Shown: positions 62,911 to 64,000 of the stretch, in pieces
Layout: each line of letters starts with the position of its first letter
Position numbering within the stretch: the first letter of the stretch is position 1
Assembly (NCBI RefSeq): GCF_038502225.1
Contig: NW_027195388.1
Coordinates: 55,001-119,000 of the forward strand
Length of the DNA: 64,000 nt
DNA from: Cherax quadricarinatus
Lineage: Eukaryota > Arthropoda > Malacostraca > Decapoda > Parastacidae
Direction of reading: 5' to 3'
The notes under the pieces: generated by a model
Database searches by the model: none
Seen by the model: the letters and a program-made list of their open reading frames with translations, nothing else
What the model was told of the DNA's origin: nothing
Made by a program: the position numbers and the translations under genes

Positions 62911-63345
62911 CAATAAACGATATAACGACTATGACTTACAAGCATTGCTTGTTAAGTCACAACACACACCACGTAAGAGGAACGAATAACAAGACTACGA
63001 TAAGTGGGACGCATAAAAGAGGTCATTTCAGTGATGGTACTACTCATGTCACCTGTGTTCTCACCTTTGTAACCTGGTGTAAGAAGTGATATGACAGGTG
63101 GAAAGATGTGTACAAGGGTTGATTACCACCCACATATACTCAAAGCACTTGCAGTATACTCATGTACTCCCTGGAGTGGAGGAGACAGAGATAGCTTTAT
63201 ATACTCTACATGGAAGACACTAGAGGCTCCAGTGTATACTAATACTACCATGACTTACCGGAGACCTACATGGGAAGGTATGCAAAATACAAAGTACCAT
63301 AACTTCTTGGAGACGTAAATGAGAAAGTGTACAATGTATTCGTGG
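62911..63345. other. Unique spacer, no gene recognised
   Basis: An imperfect hairpin GACTTACAAGCA / TGCTTGTTAAGTC lies at about 62,933-62,958. A 75-codon ORF at 63,091-63,318 has no recognisable features. Confidence 0.5.
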
Positions 63346-63545
63346 TAGACACCAGTGTCAGGAGACACCAGTGTCAGGAGACACCAGTGTCAGGAGACAC
63401 CAGTGTCAGGAGACACCAGTGTTTCCTGACACACGAACTACCACCATTAACACCAATGTCAGCAGATACCATGTTTCCTGACACACATAACACCAGTGTC
63501 AGCACACATAACACCAGTGTCAGCACACATAACACCAGTGTCAGC
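63346..63545. repeat. 16-bp then 21-bp short tandem repeats
   Basis: Five units of ACCAGTGTCAGGAGAC, then three of CACATAACACCAGTGTCAG; both share ACCAGTGTCAG, so the second probably arose from the first. Confidence 0.92.
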
Positions 63546-63648
63546 ACCATACACTGTCTTCCACAACTCATCTCTACCTATTCAATGTAGTGATTTATTA
63601 TGTAGCAGCACGTAATATACAGCGACTTATTTATCAGTGACTGACATG

Positions 63649-63650
63649 TC

Positions 63651-63685
<35 letters not shown>

Positions 63686-63805
63686 CAGAGACAGAGAGAG
63701 AGACAGAGACAGAGAGAGACAGAGAGAGAGACAGAGAGAGAGACAGAGAGAGAGACAGAGAGAGACAGAGAGAGAGATACAGACAGACAGACAGAGACAG
63801 AGAGA
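63649..63805. repeat. (GA)n/(CAGAGA)n microsatellite
   Basis: Purine-rich AGAGAGACAG mix. Confidence 0.95.
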
Positions 63806-63807
63806 CT

Positions 63808-64000
63808 CTCTTGATAGAAGGTGTACAATACGTCAGTCTTGATAGAAGGTGTACAGTACCTCAGTCTTGATAGAAGGTGTACAGTACCTCAGTCTTGATA
63901 CAAGGTGTACAATACGTCAGACTTGATACAAAGTGTACAGTACCTCAGTCTTGATACAAGGTGTACAATACGTCAGACTTGATACAAAGTGTACAGTACC
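63808..64000. repeat. 28-bp tandem repeat running off the window
   Basis: Units CTTGATAGAAGGTGTAC plus AGTACCTCAGT; variants ACAAGG and ACAAAG. About seven units to the window edge. Confidence 0.93.

Noticed and set aside
63091..63318. 75-codon ORF
   Set aside because: No motif, no coding context and a length expected by chance.

Overview
This is eukaryotic DNA, almost certainly from a large, repeat-rich arthropod genome. The retroelement families, the (AC)n, (AT)n and (GA)n microsatellites and several dispersed repeats look like decapod crustacean sequence (crayfish or a relative). That placement is inference; nothing here names a species. No complete host protein-coding gene is visible. 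Roughly two thirds of the window is tandem repeat, and most of the rest is broken retrotransposon.

Layout. 1-2.3 kb: a decayed minus-strand LINE (LINE-A) joined to a 20-bp minisatellite. 3.0-6.8 kb: a G-rich TTG/TGG array. 6.9-10.5 kb: a 40-bp satellite split by an RTE-like LINE insertion. 10.6-11.2 kb: a 28-bp array. 11.3-17.0 kb: a tRNA-derived SINE and two head-to-tail LINE-A copies, all bounded by (AC)n. 17.3-35.6 kb: an 18-kb stack of seven unrelated satellites (30, 15, 27, about 85, 26-28, 43 and 22 bp). 35.7-38.0 kb: two more LINE-A fragments between (AC)n tracts, one carrying a nested LINE-B tail. 38.4-39.3 kb: the only gene-like island, with a CpG-rich promoter-like stretch and a possible first exon. 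40.2-43.1 kb: a 21-bp satellite. 43.1-45.8 kb: a terminal-inverted-repeat MITE, a second RTE-like fragment and a Penelope-like (PLE) foldback, separated by (TA)n and (GA)n. 46-48.5 kb: a 71-bp repeat, a dispersed repeat interrupted by a two-headed SINE, and a 35-bp satellite. 48.5-54.5 kb: PLE pieces around 28-bp and 46-bp satellites. 54.5-60.2 kb: a second, related 35-bp satellite holding a LINE-B 3' end. 60.6-62.0 kb: a 20-bp satellite. 62.0-64.0 kb: dispersed repeat, a SINE-like head, a PLE-like motif and small tandem repeats.

How the parts relate. LINE-A copies begin and end in AC repeats, and a SINE carries the LINE-A 3' tail, which suggests a LINE/SINE pair with AC-repeat targeting. Several satellites start inside mobile elements: the 46-bp array lies within a PLE 3' region, and the 20-bp array abuts a dispersed repeat that contains its core. 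The most informative points are those element-satellite relationships, hammerhead-like motifs in PLE debris, a SINE insertion whose empty site is also in the window, and the promoter-like island at 38.5-38.9 kb.
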